38,562 bases of DNA from JAGMDK01 sp023128695 (lineage in GTDB: Bacteria; Planctomycetota; Phycisphaerae; UBA1845; Fen-1342): positions 1-38,562 of the forward strand of contig DAOVQG010000005.1 of NCBI GenBank assembly GCA_030628805.1, read 5' to 3'. Under the pieces are notes generated by a model. It ran no database searches. It was not told where the DNA came from and was given only the letters and a program-made list of their open reading frames with translations. A program made the position numbers and the translations under genes. Within the stretch, counting starts at the first letter, position 1. The number at the start of each line of letters is the position of its first letter. Below are positions 13,754 through 23,806 of this stretch, one piece after another.

Positions 13754-15343
13754 TCAACCGCTGAGGATCTCCTCAACCTCGGCCTTGTCCACGTCGGTGA
13801 TGAACGGGATGCCGCTGATGTCGGCGGCTTCATGGGTTAGGCAGGCCAGGTCGTCGCGCGAAATGTGCTCCAGCGAGAACTTCCGGCTGCCGCACATGAG
13901 CTGGCGCAGGCCCTGCGCGAGCCGCTCGTAATAGGTGTAGAGCCCGAGGGCGCCCGTCGGAACCTTCTCGAACTCCTCGTCACCCAGTTCCTTCCGCAAT
14001 TCGCCGGCGGTCACGAAGATCTCGTCCTTGGTGTTCCCAAAGCGTTCAATGTAGACGGGGACCTGGTTGTCGGCGATCGTCCGCCCGATGGTCTTGCCCA
14101 CCATGGCGGCCGCGATCGGAGCGCGGGCCATGCCGATAAGCTTCGTAAACGGTGCTCCCAAAGCCAGACCCTTGAAGATCTGGTCCTCGAAGGTGAACCC
14201 GCCGGCGGGCGCTAAGGCGGGCACCTTCATGCCCTTGTCAGCCAGGAACTTGGCGTACTTGTACATCAGCGAATGCAGCTCAACGGGCGGCACGCCCCAC
14301 TCGTTCATCATCCGCCAGGGGCTCATGCCGGTGCCGCCGCCGGCGGCGTCCACGGTGAGCAGGTCCAGCTTGTACTTGGTGGCGAACAACACCGCACGGG
14401 CCAGGTCGGCCGGCCGGTACGCTCCGGTCTTGAGAAAGATGTACTTGGCGCCGGCCGCGCGCAGCTCTTCCACCCGCTTGGCGAAGGACTCCTCGCTGAC
14501 CATGCCGATGCGCGAATGTCGCTCGAATTCCTTGAACGCGCCGCGCTCGAAAGCCTTGATGACGTGCGAATCGGTCGGGTTGGGGAGCACGACGTAGCCG
14601 CGCTCGTAGAGCATCTGGGCCTTCTTCAGGTTGGTGATCTTGACTTCACCGCCGATGTCCTTGGCCCCTTGTCCCCACTTGAGTTCGACGTGCTCGACGC
14701 CCAGCTTCTCGATGCCATACTCCTGCACCCCAAGACGGGTATCTTCGATATTGGCCTGGAGGATGATGGCCCCGTAGCCGTCGCGCTGGTGGTCTTTGAA
14801 CAGGCTGACGCGGCGTTTCAGGTCGACGGTATCGATCACGCGTCCGTCCTGAATGACCGACTCGGGATCCATGCCGACCACGTTTTCGCCGATGGTCAGG
14901 CCGGTCCCGGCCAGCGCGGTGCCGATGGCCAGGCCTTCCCAGTTGTTCTTGGCGATGTTAGTTGAGCCGATGCCCGGGATGACGAGGGGAAGGCGGAACT
15001 TGATGCCTTTGTCGTGCCCGAAGCGGACTTCGAGGTTGACCGCCGGGAAGATGGCCTTGTCGCTGTCGGCTTCGATGCCGTGCGCTCCGACCGCGGTGCC
15101 CATAATGTTGAAGTGCGAGTAGTCCACCGGGTAGACCTTCTCCGCGGCGGTGGTGATCACGCCAAAGGGCTGCGGGTAGATGACCTCGTGGCCGCGGTAG
15201 GCGGACTTGCCGATCTCGCACATGCCGATGCAGCCGTCCACACACGTGACGCACATACCCGAACTGGGCGTGACGGAGCCTTCGGTCCGATTCTTGCTGA
15301 GCGTAGCGGCCGAGCTGTTGACCCTTGAGAGTGACGTTAGCAT
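13754..15343 (-). CDS. FMN-binding glutamate synthase-like oxidoreductase
   Basis: 529 residues covering only the FMN-binding synthase domain of the GltB family: LKWGQGAKDIGG, VDAAGGGTGMSPW, GLALGAPFTKLIGMARAP. It lacks the N-terminal glutaminase domain, the long GltB C-terminus, and the usual C-terminal CH-NTCP cysteine cluster that binds the [3Fe-4S] centre. Instead an N-terminal CVTCVDGCIGMC (CX2CX3CX3C, about residues 31-42) could bind an iron-sulfur cluster. GGAGGAG precedes the ATG at 15343, and the gene starts 20 nt after the NuoG/HoxU-like gene, so the four upstream-to-downstream proteins likely form one complex. Electrons from NADH would arrive via NuoE/F/G-like subunits (inference). 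The product may be glutamate, given gdhA next door, but another substrate is possible. Confidence 0.8.
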   Translation of the reverse strand: MLTSLSRVNSSAATLSKNRTEGSVTPSSGMCVTCVDGCIGMCEIGKSAYRGHEVIYPQPFGVITTAAEKVYPVDYSHFNIMGTAVGAHGIEADSDKAIFPAVNLEVRFGHDKGIKFRLPLVIPGIGSTNIAKNNWEGLAIGTALAGTGLTIGENVVGMDPESVIQDGRVIDTVDLKRRVSLFKDHQRDGYGAIILQANIEDTRLGVQEYGIEKLGVEHVELKWGQGAKDIGGEVKITNLKKAQMLYERGYVVLPNPTDSHVIKAFERGAFKEFERHSRIGMVSEESFAKRVEELRAAGAKYIFLKTGAYRPADLARAVLFATKYKLDLLTVDAAGGGTGMSPWRMMNEWGVPPVELHSLMYKYAKFLADKGMKVPALAPAGGFTFEDQIFKGLALGAPFTKLIGMARAPIAAAMVGKTIGRTIADNQVPVYIERFGNTKDEIFVTAGELRKELGDEEFEKVPTGALGLYTYYERLAQGLRQLMCGSRKFSLEHISRDDLACLTHEAADISGIPFITDVDKAEVEEILSG

Positions 15344-15363
15344 CGAGTCTACTCCTCCGTTTG

Positions 15364-16041
15364 TTATTCTTTCTCTATTTCACAGGCAACGCAGGGTTCC
15401 ATGTAACACATCATGTCGTCGAACTGTTCCTTTTCGATGCAAGGCGGGCTCAGGTTGGCGCACGCACCACAGATGGCCTTCTCGGGCTCGGTGTAGGTGC
15501 AGCGGAGTTGGCAGGCGGGACATACGTACATACAGCCGCCGCACAGCCGGCACTCCTCCGACTTGATGTCGAACGGCGTGCCGATGCTGCGATTCTCGCC
15601 CCGCCCGCGGAAGCCGATGGCCTTGGCCATCATCTGCTCCTCGCACATCCGCACGCACAGCCCGCAAAGGATGCAATCTTCGTATTCCTGCCGGAACCGC
15701 TGTTGGCGCACGTCGTGGGCGGCGGCCAGGTCCTGGATCGTCTTGGACTGCGGGCACGAGGCCAGCAGAAGCTCCAGGATCATCTTGCGGGCCCGGAGAA
15801 CACGCGATGAAGCCGTGCGCACCTTAAGGCCCTCTTGGGCCGGATACGTGCACGAGCTCACCAGCTTCGCTTTCGGACCTTCCCCGATCTCGACCACGCA
15901 CAGCCGACAGGCACCGTACGGCGACAACCCCTCCATGTAACACAAGGTCGGGATAGGAAAGCCGAGGAATCGGGCGGCTTCGAGCAGCGTCGTGCCTTCC
16001 TCAACCGAGACTTCCAGGCCGTTGATGGTAAGCGTGATCAT
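15364..16041 (-). CDS. NuoG/HoxU-like iron-sulfur electron-transfer subunit
   Basis: 225 residues. The N-terminal plant-ferredoxin-type [2Fe-2S] domain (LCYMEGLSPYGACRLCVVEI and SSCTYP) is followed by the NuoG-type linker and two [4Fe-4S] motifs, CILCGLCVRMC near residue 143 and CRLCGGCMYVC near residue 181. Further C-terminal cysteines (CGAC, CIEKE, CVAC) may hold one more cluster or zinc. There is no molybdopterin domain, so it is a short HoxU-type diaphorase subunit. It sits 29 nt after nuoF and 20 nt before the FMN synthase-like gene, placing it physically and probably electronically between the NADH-oxidising unit and the FMN protein. Confidence 0.85.
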   Translation of the reverse strand: MITLTINGLEVSVEEGTTLLEAARFLGFPIPTLCYMEGLSPYGACRLCVVEIGEGPKAKLVSSCTYPAQEGLKVRTASSRVLRARKMILELLLASCPQSKTIQDLAAAHDVRQQRFRQEYEDCILCGLCVRMCEEQMMAKAIGFRGRGENRSIGTPFDIKSEECRLCGGCMYVCPACQLRCTYTEPEKAICGACANLSPPCIEKEQFDDMMCYMEPCVACEIEKE

Positions 16042-16070
16042 CGCTTCCGATCCTCGCTCTCAAATGTAAG

Positions 16071-17921
16071 CTAGGCCACGTCGATGGCGTCGAACTTGCA
16101 AACGGTCTTGCAGGCGCCGCACTTGATGCACTTGTCAGGGTCGATGACGTGGCGTTTCTTCGTTTCGCCGGTGATCGCGCCCTCCGGGCAAACCCTTACG
16201 CAGGCCGTGCAACCGGTGCAGTCTTCGTTGATGGAGTAAGTGACGAGTTCTTTGCACACGCCCGCCGGGCAGCGTCTGTTCTTGACATGCTCGACGTACT
16301 CGTCACGGAAGTACCGCAGCGTGGAAAGGACCGGGTTCGACGCCGTCTGACCCAGGCCACACATGGTCGTGTCCTTGACCACCAGCGCGAGCTCCTCCAG
16401 CAGGTCGAGCTGGTCAAGCGTCCCTTTCCCATTGGAGACGTCCTCGAGAATCTCGTGCATCCGCTGGATGCCCTTGCGGCAGGTATAACACTTGCCGCAC
16501 GACTCGTCCTTGAGGAAGTTCATGAAGTACTTGGCGACGTCGACCATGCAGGTGTGCTCGTCCATGACGATCATGCCGCCCGAACCCATGATCGATCCGG
16601 CCTCGGTCAGGCTGTCATAGTCGATGGGCAGGTCGAACCTCGCGGCCGGTATGCAGCCGCCGGACGGGCCGCCGGTTTGCACCGCCTTGATCTTTGCCTT
16701 GCCGGACGAGCCCCCGCCGATGTCAGCAACGACCTTCTCTATCGTGATACCCATGGGGATCTCGACCAGGCCGGTGTTCCTGACTTTGCCCACCAGGCTG
16801 AAAATCTTGGTGCCCGTGTTGCCCTTGGTGCCGACCTTGGCGAATTGGCGGGCGCCGTCGGCAATGATGACCGGGATGTTCGCCCAGGTTTCGACGTTGT
16901 TGATGGCGGTCGGCTTGCCGTCGATGCCTTTTTCGATCGGGAAGGGCGGACGCTGGCGTGGTTCGCCCATCTTGCCCTCGATTGATCGAATCAGCGCCGT
17001 CTCCTCGCCACAGACGAAGGCCCCGGCTCCCTTGACGAGTCTGATGTCGAATGAGAAGCCGGTTCCCAGAATCTCCTGCCCGAGAAGGCCAAGCTCGTGA
17101 CACTGGCGTAGCGCGATGATCAGGTGCTTGATGGCCAGCGGGTATTCGTTGCGGACGTACACAACACCTTCGTTCGCGCCGGTCGCATAGCCGCCGATCA
17201 ACATGCCTTCGATGATGCTGTGCGGGTTGCCCTCCAGCACGCTGCGGTCCATGTACGCGCCCGGATCGCCCTCGTCCGCGTTGCACACGAGGAACTTGCC
17301 CTGGCCATTTCGCTGCGCGGCCAGGAGCTGCCATTTCAATCCGGTGGGGAAGCCGGCGCCGCCGCGGCCGCGCAGGCCCGACGCCTTGACCTCGTTGACC
17401 GCCCACTTGGGATCGCCGTTGTCCAGCACGCGGGCCAGCGCCGAATAGCCGCCGTTTTCGATGTAGTTGTAGATACGAATCGGATCGACCTTCTCGTTGC
17501 GGGCCAGAATCGTCCGCACTTGTGTCTTGAAGAACGAGATGTTGCCCTGCTTCTCCACCGCCTTGCCGGTGGCGGGATCAGTGAAGAGCAGGTCGTCGAG
17601 CACTTTGTCCTGGGCGACGGCCTCAACGATCTGGGCCATCTGCTTGATGCCCACCTTGGGGTAGAAGGTTCCGCGTGGCTCGATGAGCACCGAGGGCTCG
17701 GCTTCACAGAATCCGTGGCAGCCGGTGATGCGCAGATGGATCCTGTCGGTAAGACCTCTGTCCAGAAGTTCACGCTTGGCCACGCGGATCAGATCGTTCG
17801 CTCCGCTGGCCTGACCGCAGGTGCCCGCCGGTATCACGATCGTGGGCATGCTCGGATCGCGGTCGGCGATGAGACGCCCCTGCAACGCCTTGAAATCTTC
17901 GATTGATTTCAGTCTTTCCAT
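16071..17921 (-). CDS. NuoF/HydB-like NADH-oxidising flavoprotein
   Basis: 616 residues in the order seen in HydB/HndC/BfuB-type proteins. First a thioredoxin-like [2Fe-2S] domain (GTCGQASG, then TGCHGFCE). Then the NADH/FMN domain (GLRGRGGAGFPTGLKW, CNADEGDPGAYMDRSVLE, GEETALI), an SLBB segment, the NuoF C-terminal cluster (SCGKCYTCRKGIQRM with a later Cys), and two extra ferredoxin-type [4Fe-4S] motifs (CTGCTACVRVCPEGA, CIKCGACKTVC). It oxidises NADH (or NADPH) and passes electrons through clusters. The extra C-terminal ferredoxin domains are what separate HydB-type proteins, some of which bifurcate electrons, from plain NuoF. AGGACAGG precedes the ATG at 17921. It follows nuoE by 60 nt. 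Confidence 0.9.
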   Translation of the reverse strand: MERLKSIEDFKALQGRLIADRDPSMPTIVIPAGTCGQASGANDLIRVAKRELLDRGLTDRIHLRITGCHGFCEAEPSVLIEPRGTFYPKVGIKQMAQIVEAVAQDKVLDDLLFTDPATGKAVEKQGNISFFKTQVRTILARNEKVDPIRIYNYIENGGYSALARVLDNGDPKWAVNEVKASGLRGRGGAGFPTGLKWQLLAAQRNGQGKFLVCNADEGDPGAYMDRSVLEGNPHSIIEGMLIGGYATGANEGVVYVRNEYPLAIKHLIIALRQCHELGLLGQEILGTGFSFDIRLVKGAGAFVCGEETALIRSIEGKMGEPRQRPPFPIEKGIDGKPTAINNVETWANIPVIIADGARQFAKVGTKGNTGTKIFSLVGKVRNTGLVEIPMGITIEKVVADIGGGSSGKAKIKAVQTGGPSGGCIPAARFDLPIDYDSLTEAGSIMGSGGMIVMDEHTCMVDVAKYFMNFLKDESCGKCYTCRKGIQRMHEILEDVSNGKGTLDQLDLLEELALVVKDTTMCGLGQTASNPVLSTLRYFRDEYVEHVKNRRCPAGVCKELVTYSINEDCTGCTACVRVCPEGAITGETKKRHVIDPDKCIKCGACKTVCKFDAIDVA

Positions 17922-17981
17922 AGACCTGTCCTGCTATTGATCCGCTCGGGGACGAGCCAAGCGGTTGAGTCCAAACAATGC

Positions 17982-18830
17982 TCAGAAGCCGCCGCCGTCC
18001 AGATCCAGCCTGTGCCCCTTGCACCCGCGGCGTGCGCACACCTGCACGATTCCTCCGCCGCGGACGATCATCGAGACCATCGGGGCGCCGCAGTCCGGGC
18101 AGTTCGAGGCCCCCTTCAGGTCTGCGTGGCAGTGCGGGCAGAAGAAATCCAACACAGTGTCCTTGGGGATCTCGTACTTGGATTCAAGGCTGTAGCTGCC
18201 GTACAGGGAGGACATCCTGAGCCAGCCGTGCTTCCGCCCGAAGGACACCGTTACACGAATCGACGGGCAGTCGTCGATCAGGTGATCCGGCTCCATCAGG
18301 CTGTGGTTGCACCGCGAGCAATTGACCGCAACCGGGAAGATGCGCCGGTCCCCCTTGACCTCGACCTTGTCGAGGCCGGCGCGGGTCTTCTTGACGATCT
18401 GTTTGACTCGCGCAGAATCGACTTTGGAGAAGTAGTGGCCGTCCACGACGACGATCGGCCCGAGGGCACAGGCGCCCAGGCAATTCACCGTCTCCAACGT
18501 AAACTCTTTGTCCGACGTCGTCTCACCCGGAGTGGTTTCCAGTTGCCGCGCGAACTCCCCGGTAATGACCGGTGCTCCGCGCACATGACAGGCCGTGCCC
18601 ACGCAGACGGAGCAAAGATGTTTGCCGCGGGGCTTCAGGCTAAAGGACTTATAAAAAGTAGCCACCCCATAAACATCAACCAGTGACCGACCGGTCTCTT
18701 CGGCCACGACCTTCAGCGCCTCGGTCGGCAAGTAGCTGTACTTTGCCTGGATGTCTTCAAGAACCGAGATGAGCCCACCGCGATCTCCCTCGTGCTTTTC
18801 GACAATGCTCAGTACTTCATCAACCTTCAT
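17982..18830 (-). CDS. NuoE/HydC-like subunit with C-terminal zinc-ribbon extension
   Basis: 282 residues. Residues 1-150 are a standard thioredoxin-fold [2Fe-2S] NuoE: EVYGVATFY-type segment (DVYGVATFYKSF), CSVCVGTACHV, and VNCLGACALGP giving the four cysteine ligands. Ordinary NuoE ends near residue 165. Here about 120 more residues carry NCSRCNH, FFCPHCHADL, NCPDCGAP and CARRGCKGH, that is, one or two zinc ribbons. Such an added cysteine-rich module could mediate complex assembly with the FMN subunit (inference). The ATG at 18830 is chosen because it begins the conserved helix and follows GGGAAGAAGAG; a longer frame to 18980 has no family match. First gene of the operon. Confidence 0.9.
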   Translation of the reverse strand: MKVDEVLSIVEKHEGDRGGLISVLEDIQAKYSYLPTEALKVVAEETGRSLVDVYGVATFYKSFSLKPRGKHLCSVCVGTACHVRGAPVITGEFARQLETTPGETTSDKEFTLETVNCLGACALGPIVVVDGHYFSKVDSARVKQIVKKTRAGLDKVEVKGDRRIFPVAVNCSRCNHSLMEPDHLIDDCPSIRVTVSFGRKHGWLRMSSLYGSYSLESKYEIPKDTVLDFFCPHCHADLKGASNCPDCGAPMVSMIVRGGGIVQVCARRGCKGHRLDLDGGGF

Positions 18831-19256
18831 CTCTTCTTCCCGTGCGATGATTTTCTGATCCTGCTGTGTCGGACTCTGCTCCGCGCGTCGAGCGGATGAT
18901 TCCTGTCCTTCTGCTGCCAAGCACGTGCCGTGGGCGCGCCTCTCCCAGGTGGGGGGCACGGCTTTGATCAGAAAGCACAAGCGGCCTCCGAGCTACCCCA
19001 AAGCAGATCGCACGCCAGCGGATACTCAATTGACAACCTGCGAGAACGGTTTGACAACCGCCTTCAGGCATGGTCTTTGCTGTCCAGCACCCGCGGCCCA
19101 ATCCCGCAGGTCAATGGGCCTCCCTGGGGCCACCGGCATCTACGTATGGGGAGAGCCACCTGGGGCCCACCTCTTGCCATTTCGCGCCTCGCGTCCGCGA
19201 CATACCGAAGCGACAAGACCAGCATTATGCCAAAACCGGAAACTGATTTCAAGGCG
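18831..19256. other. Gene-free region upstream of the nuoE operon
   Basis: The 426 bp between the acetoacetyl-CoA synthetase stop and nuoE show no credible gene. This must hold the nuoE operon promoter if it has its own. A short direct repeat, TTGACAACC, occurs twice about 22 bp apart (near 19030-19062, plus strand), a possible operator. No confident -35/-10 pair was found on the minus strand. Confidence 0.4.
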
Positions 19257-21215
<1,959 letters not shown>

Positions 21216-21289
21216 CGACAAGCATCCTCCGCATAGCAATAGAGTACGACTTCATTCTCCACTGCCGGCGGAGAAGGGTCAACGCGCTG

Positions 21290-21577
21290 TTAGAAACCGG
21301 TGCTGACGCCCATGCTTGCCGCCAGAGTTCTCGCTTCGGCCAACGATACCCCGGGGTTGTCACTGATCTTCGTCACCGTCAACGGCTCGGGCCCAATGAT
21401 GTTCATCCGCGGCGCCTCTCCCGGCACCACCGTGCGCTCGGGGATGCGCAAGAGATGCCCGCTCCAATTGCACACGTACGCCCCAGGCGAACAGATGGTG
21501 TCAAACGGCACCGTGGCTCCGGTGTGTAGCCGCATCTCGGCCGGCCGACGCGAACCGACAGCGATCCCTTCCTGCAT
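21290..21577 (-). CDS. Small conserved-looking protein of unknown function
   Basis: 95 residues, unrecognised. AGGAG lies 9 nt before the ATG at 21577, and codon use looks coding. Features: RLHTGATVPFDTICSPG and YVCNWSGHLLRIPE with two Cys, then a C-terminal segment (SLAEARTLAASMG) that looks helical. It lies between an MBL hydrolase and acetoacetyl-CoA synthetase on the same strand and may be co-transcribed. The pattern of prolines and the tryptophan suggests a small beta-rich domain; nothing more can be said. Confidence 0.6.
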   Translation of the reverse strand: MQEGIAVGSRRPAEMRLHTGATVPFDTICSPGAYVCNWSGHLLRIPERTVVPGEAPRMNIIGPEPLTVTKISDNPGVSLAEARTLAASMGVSTGF

Positions 21578-21724
21578 ACACGAATCTCCTGACTAATTGA
21601 TGCTGCTCGAAAGATAATAGAACCGCTCCCCGCGAGGTATTCACGGCCGACACGGCCGTGCCACCCATCGACGCCGCACGGAGCTATTCATCCATTTTCC
21701 TTATCGGTGTCAGCGGCCTCGATA

Positions 21725-22612
21725 CTAAAGCCCGTGGCTGGGAAAGAGCTCGAACCAGTCGTCCTTAGGGCGGACGGAGACAATCGGCGTCTCGAGTTCG
21801 TGGTCGAGCGCCAGCAGGCCGTCGCGGGCCGCGAGCCAGGCGAGCAATTCCTTCTTGGACTTGCGGTTGTCGAGCGGGAAGAGGTCGTAGGCCATGTTAT
21901 ACGGCCCGCCGAGGTGGTGCCGCGTCGGCATCAGGTCGCCGCCGAAGACCAGGCTGCGGTCCCGGCCCGCGATGACGATGGAATGGTGGCCGCGCGTATG
22001 ACCGGGGGTAGGCCGGGAACGGACGCCGGACACGATCTCGGCCTCGCCGTCGAGTAAACGCCAGGCGTCAATCTCGTCGATCGGCGTGAAGCTATCCTCC
22101 CGGTAGGTGGCCGTCATGATCCCGAAACCCGCGCGGGCATCCTCGAACTCCCGGCGTTGAACATGAACCCTGGCGTTGGGGAAGGTCGGCACGAGCCGGC
22201 CGTCACGCTCCCAGGTCAACCCGCCGGCGTGGTCGAAGTGCAGATGCGACACGACTACGTCGGTGATCGAGGCGGGGTCCACGTGCAACCCCAGCAGCGC
22301 CGGCCGCAGCCACCTCGCAGGATCGATCGCGAAGATCCTCTGCTCCTTTTCGCCATACTTCGGGCCGTGGCCCGTCTCGATGATCAGGCGGCGGTCGGAG
22401 ACCCCCGGCCATTCGACGAGCAGGCAGTTGCAGGCGAGCTGGATGCGGTTCTGGTCGTCGGCCGGGTACGTGCGGGACCACAGCGGCTTGGGGATCAGTC
22501 CGAACATGGCGCCGCCGTCGAGTTTCAGACTGCCGCCCTTGACTAGCGTGACGGTACAGCCGCCGAGGTCGTAGCGGGGAGGTTGGGTTGTGCTCCTGGT
22601 CGGACCGGTCAT
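21725..22612 (-). CDS. Metallo-beta-lactamase-fold hydrolase (lactonase/glyoxalase-like)
   Basis: 295 residues with the MBL metal-binding set: VVSHLHFDHAGGL (H-H-DH), TPGHTRGHHSIV, FGGDLMPTRHHL, and a late His in LALDHELE. The HLHFDHAGG form and length resemble quorum-quenching lactonases and general MBL hydrolases more than beta-lactamases; the substrate is not evident. No signal peptide, so cytoplasmic. It is divergently arranged with NAD kinase across about 100 bp, and upstream of the 95-residue gene on the same strand (147 bp gap). Confidence 0.85.
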   Translation of the reverse strand: MTGPTRSTTQPPRYDLGGCTVTLVKGGSLKLDGGAMFGLIPKPLWSRTYPADDQNRIQLACNCLLVEWPGVSDRRLIIETGHGPKYGEKEQRIFAIDPARWLRPALLGLHVDPASITDVVVSHLHFDHAGGLTWERDGRLVPTFPNARVHVQRREFEDARAGFGIMTATYREDSFTPIDEIDAWRLLDGEAEIVSGVRSRPTPGHTRGHHSIVIAGRDRSLVFGGDLMPTRHHLGGPYNMAYDLFPLDNRKSKKELLAWLAARDGLLALDHELETPIVSVRPKDDWFELFPSHGL

Positions 22613-22659
22613 TCGTTTATCATCCAGTACAGTCGGGACATCTATTTTTAGGCGGTCTC

Positions 22660-22668
22660 TGGTATACT
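22660..22668 (+). promoter_or_regulatory. Extended -10 promoter candidate for NAD kinase
   Basis: TGGTATACT is a good extended -10 element (TGn then TATACT). The -35 region is poor, as is usual for extended -10 promoters. It lies 44 nt before the ATG at 22712 in the divergent intergenic region. Confidence 0.5.
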
Positions 22669-22711
22669 ACACGGGATAGCACCATCGAGCAGGTCCACAA
22701 GGATAGCCGTG

Positions 22712-23593
22712 ATGAACATGCCGGAGGAAACAGCAGAGACGGTCGCGCGGCGGGTGCGGCGCGTGGCGCTCGTCGGCTCGCCGGACAAGGCCGCCGCGCC
22801 GGAGACCCTGGAGCGTGCTCGCGGTTGGCTTGCCGACCGGGCCGAAGTCGTCTATGCCGAGATCACGTACGACAGCAAGCCGGCCTTGGCAGCGAAACCA
22901 GACCTGCTGATAGTGCTCGGCGGCGACGGCACCCTGATCGCGGCCGTCCACAGCTTGCGCGAACAGCAGCTCCCGATCGTCGGAATCAACCTCGGCAAGC
23001 TCGGGTATCTGGCCGATTTCACGATCCAGGAGTTGGAGCGCGAGGGGGACTTCCTCTTCTCCGGCGAATTGCCGATCACCCGTCGAACCATGATGCTGGT
23101 CAGCCTCGAACACCGCGACGGGCGCTGCCACTCCACCCCGGCGGTGAACGATTGCGTCATTCTGGCCGGCCCGCCTTTCCACATGATCCAGGTCACCGTC
23201 GAGGTGGACGGGGACGAGGTGGCCGTGGTGCGCGGCGACGGGCTGATCGTGGCGACGCCCTCGGGCTCGACGGCCCACAATTTGGCGGCGGGGGGACCGA
23301 TCGTCGAGCCGACCGGCGAGGCGTTCATCCTCACCCCGATCTGTCCGCACGCGCTGACCTATCGGCCACTGGTCCTGGATGCCAGGCGGCGGATTGTGAT
23401 TCGCGCCGATCAGGCCAACGAGGGCACCACCGTCGCCACCGATGGCAGCATCTGCCACCCGTTCCACGAAAGCGACCGGATAGTCATCACCCGCTACGGG
23501 GCCGATTTCCTTCTGGTCCGCAATCCGAAGCGGTCCGAGTGGCACGCCTTGCGCCGCAAGCTGCGCTGGGGCGAAGGGCCGAATATGCTCTAG
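22712..23593 (+). CDS. nadK: NAD kinase
   Basis: Makes NADP from NAD with ATP or polyphosphate. Diagnostic motifs: VLGGDGTLIAAVH (GGDGT), GINLGKLGYLADF, VNDCVI, and the glycine-rich TPSGSTAHNLAAGGP. About 293 residues, as expected. AAGGA lies 8 nt before the ATG at 22712; a GTG at 22709 directly before it is an alternative start. A single housekeeping gene, 213 bp before lpxB. Confidence 0.95.
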   Translation: MNMPEETAETVARRVRRVALVGSPDKAAAPETLERARGWLADRAEVVYAEITYDSKPALAAKPDLLIVLGGDGTLIAAVHSLREQQLPIVGINLGKLGYLADFTIQELEREGDFLFSGELPITRRTMMLVSLEHRDGRCHSTPAVNDCVILAGPPFHMIQVTVEVDGDEVAVVRGDGLIVATPSGSTAHNLAAGGPIVEPTGEAFILTPICPHALTYRPLVLDARRRIVIRADQANEGTTVATDGSICHPFHESDRIVITRYGADFLLVRNPKRSEWHALRRKLRWGEGPNML

Positions 23594-23615
23594 TGCTCTG
23601 TCAAGTGTCTATTGA

Positions 23616-23700
23616 CGGGTAGGGCAGGCGAGCGGGAGGCGGGTGAGCGGGAGGCGGGAGGGCGAAGCTCCTGCTGAGCCAGAGGTGCCGCGACTCGCCC
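23616..23700 (-). repeat. Dispersed GSAGASPSR-type repeat
   Basis: Two GAGCGGGAGGCGGG units precede GGCGAAGCTCCTGCTGAGCC. The minus strand reads GSAGASPSRLP, a peptide often seen where this repeat intrudes into predicted proteins of planctomycete-type genomes. It is part of the nadK-lpxB spacer; no gene. Confidence 0.5.
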
Positions 23701-23806
23701 GCGGTGCAGCCGTGACAGTTTGGGGGTACCATCCGACGCCTAATGCGGTGGCATTCCGACAAGTTCGGCGGCCCGCCCCGTGTGAACGTACAATAGGCGT
23801 GATTTC

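Noticed and set aside
18831..18980. 50-residue N-terminal extension of the NuoE-like protein
   Set aside because: The extension has no family match, while the ATG at 18830 begins the conserved region and has a purine-rich upstream site.
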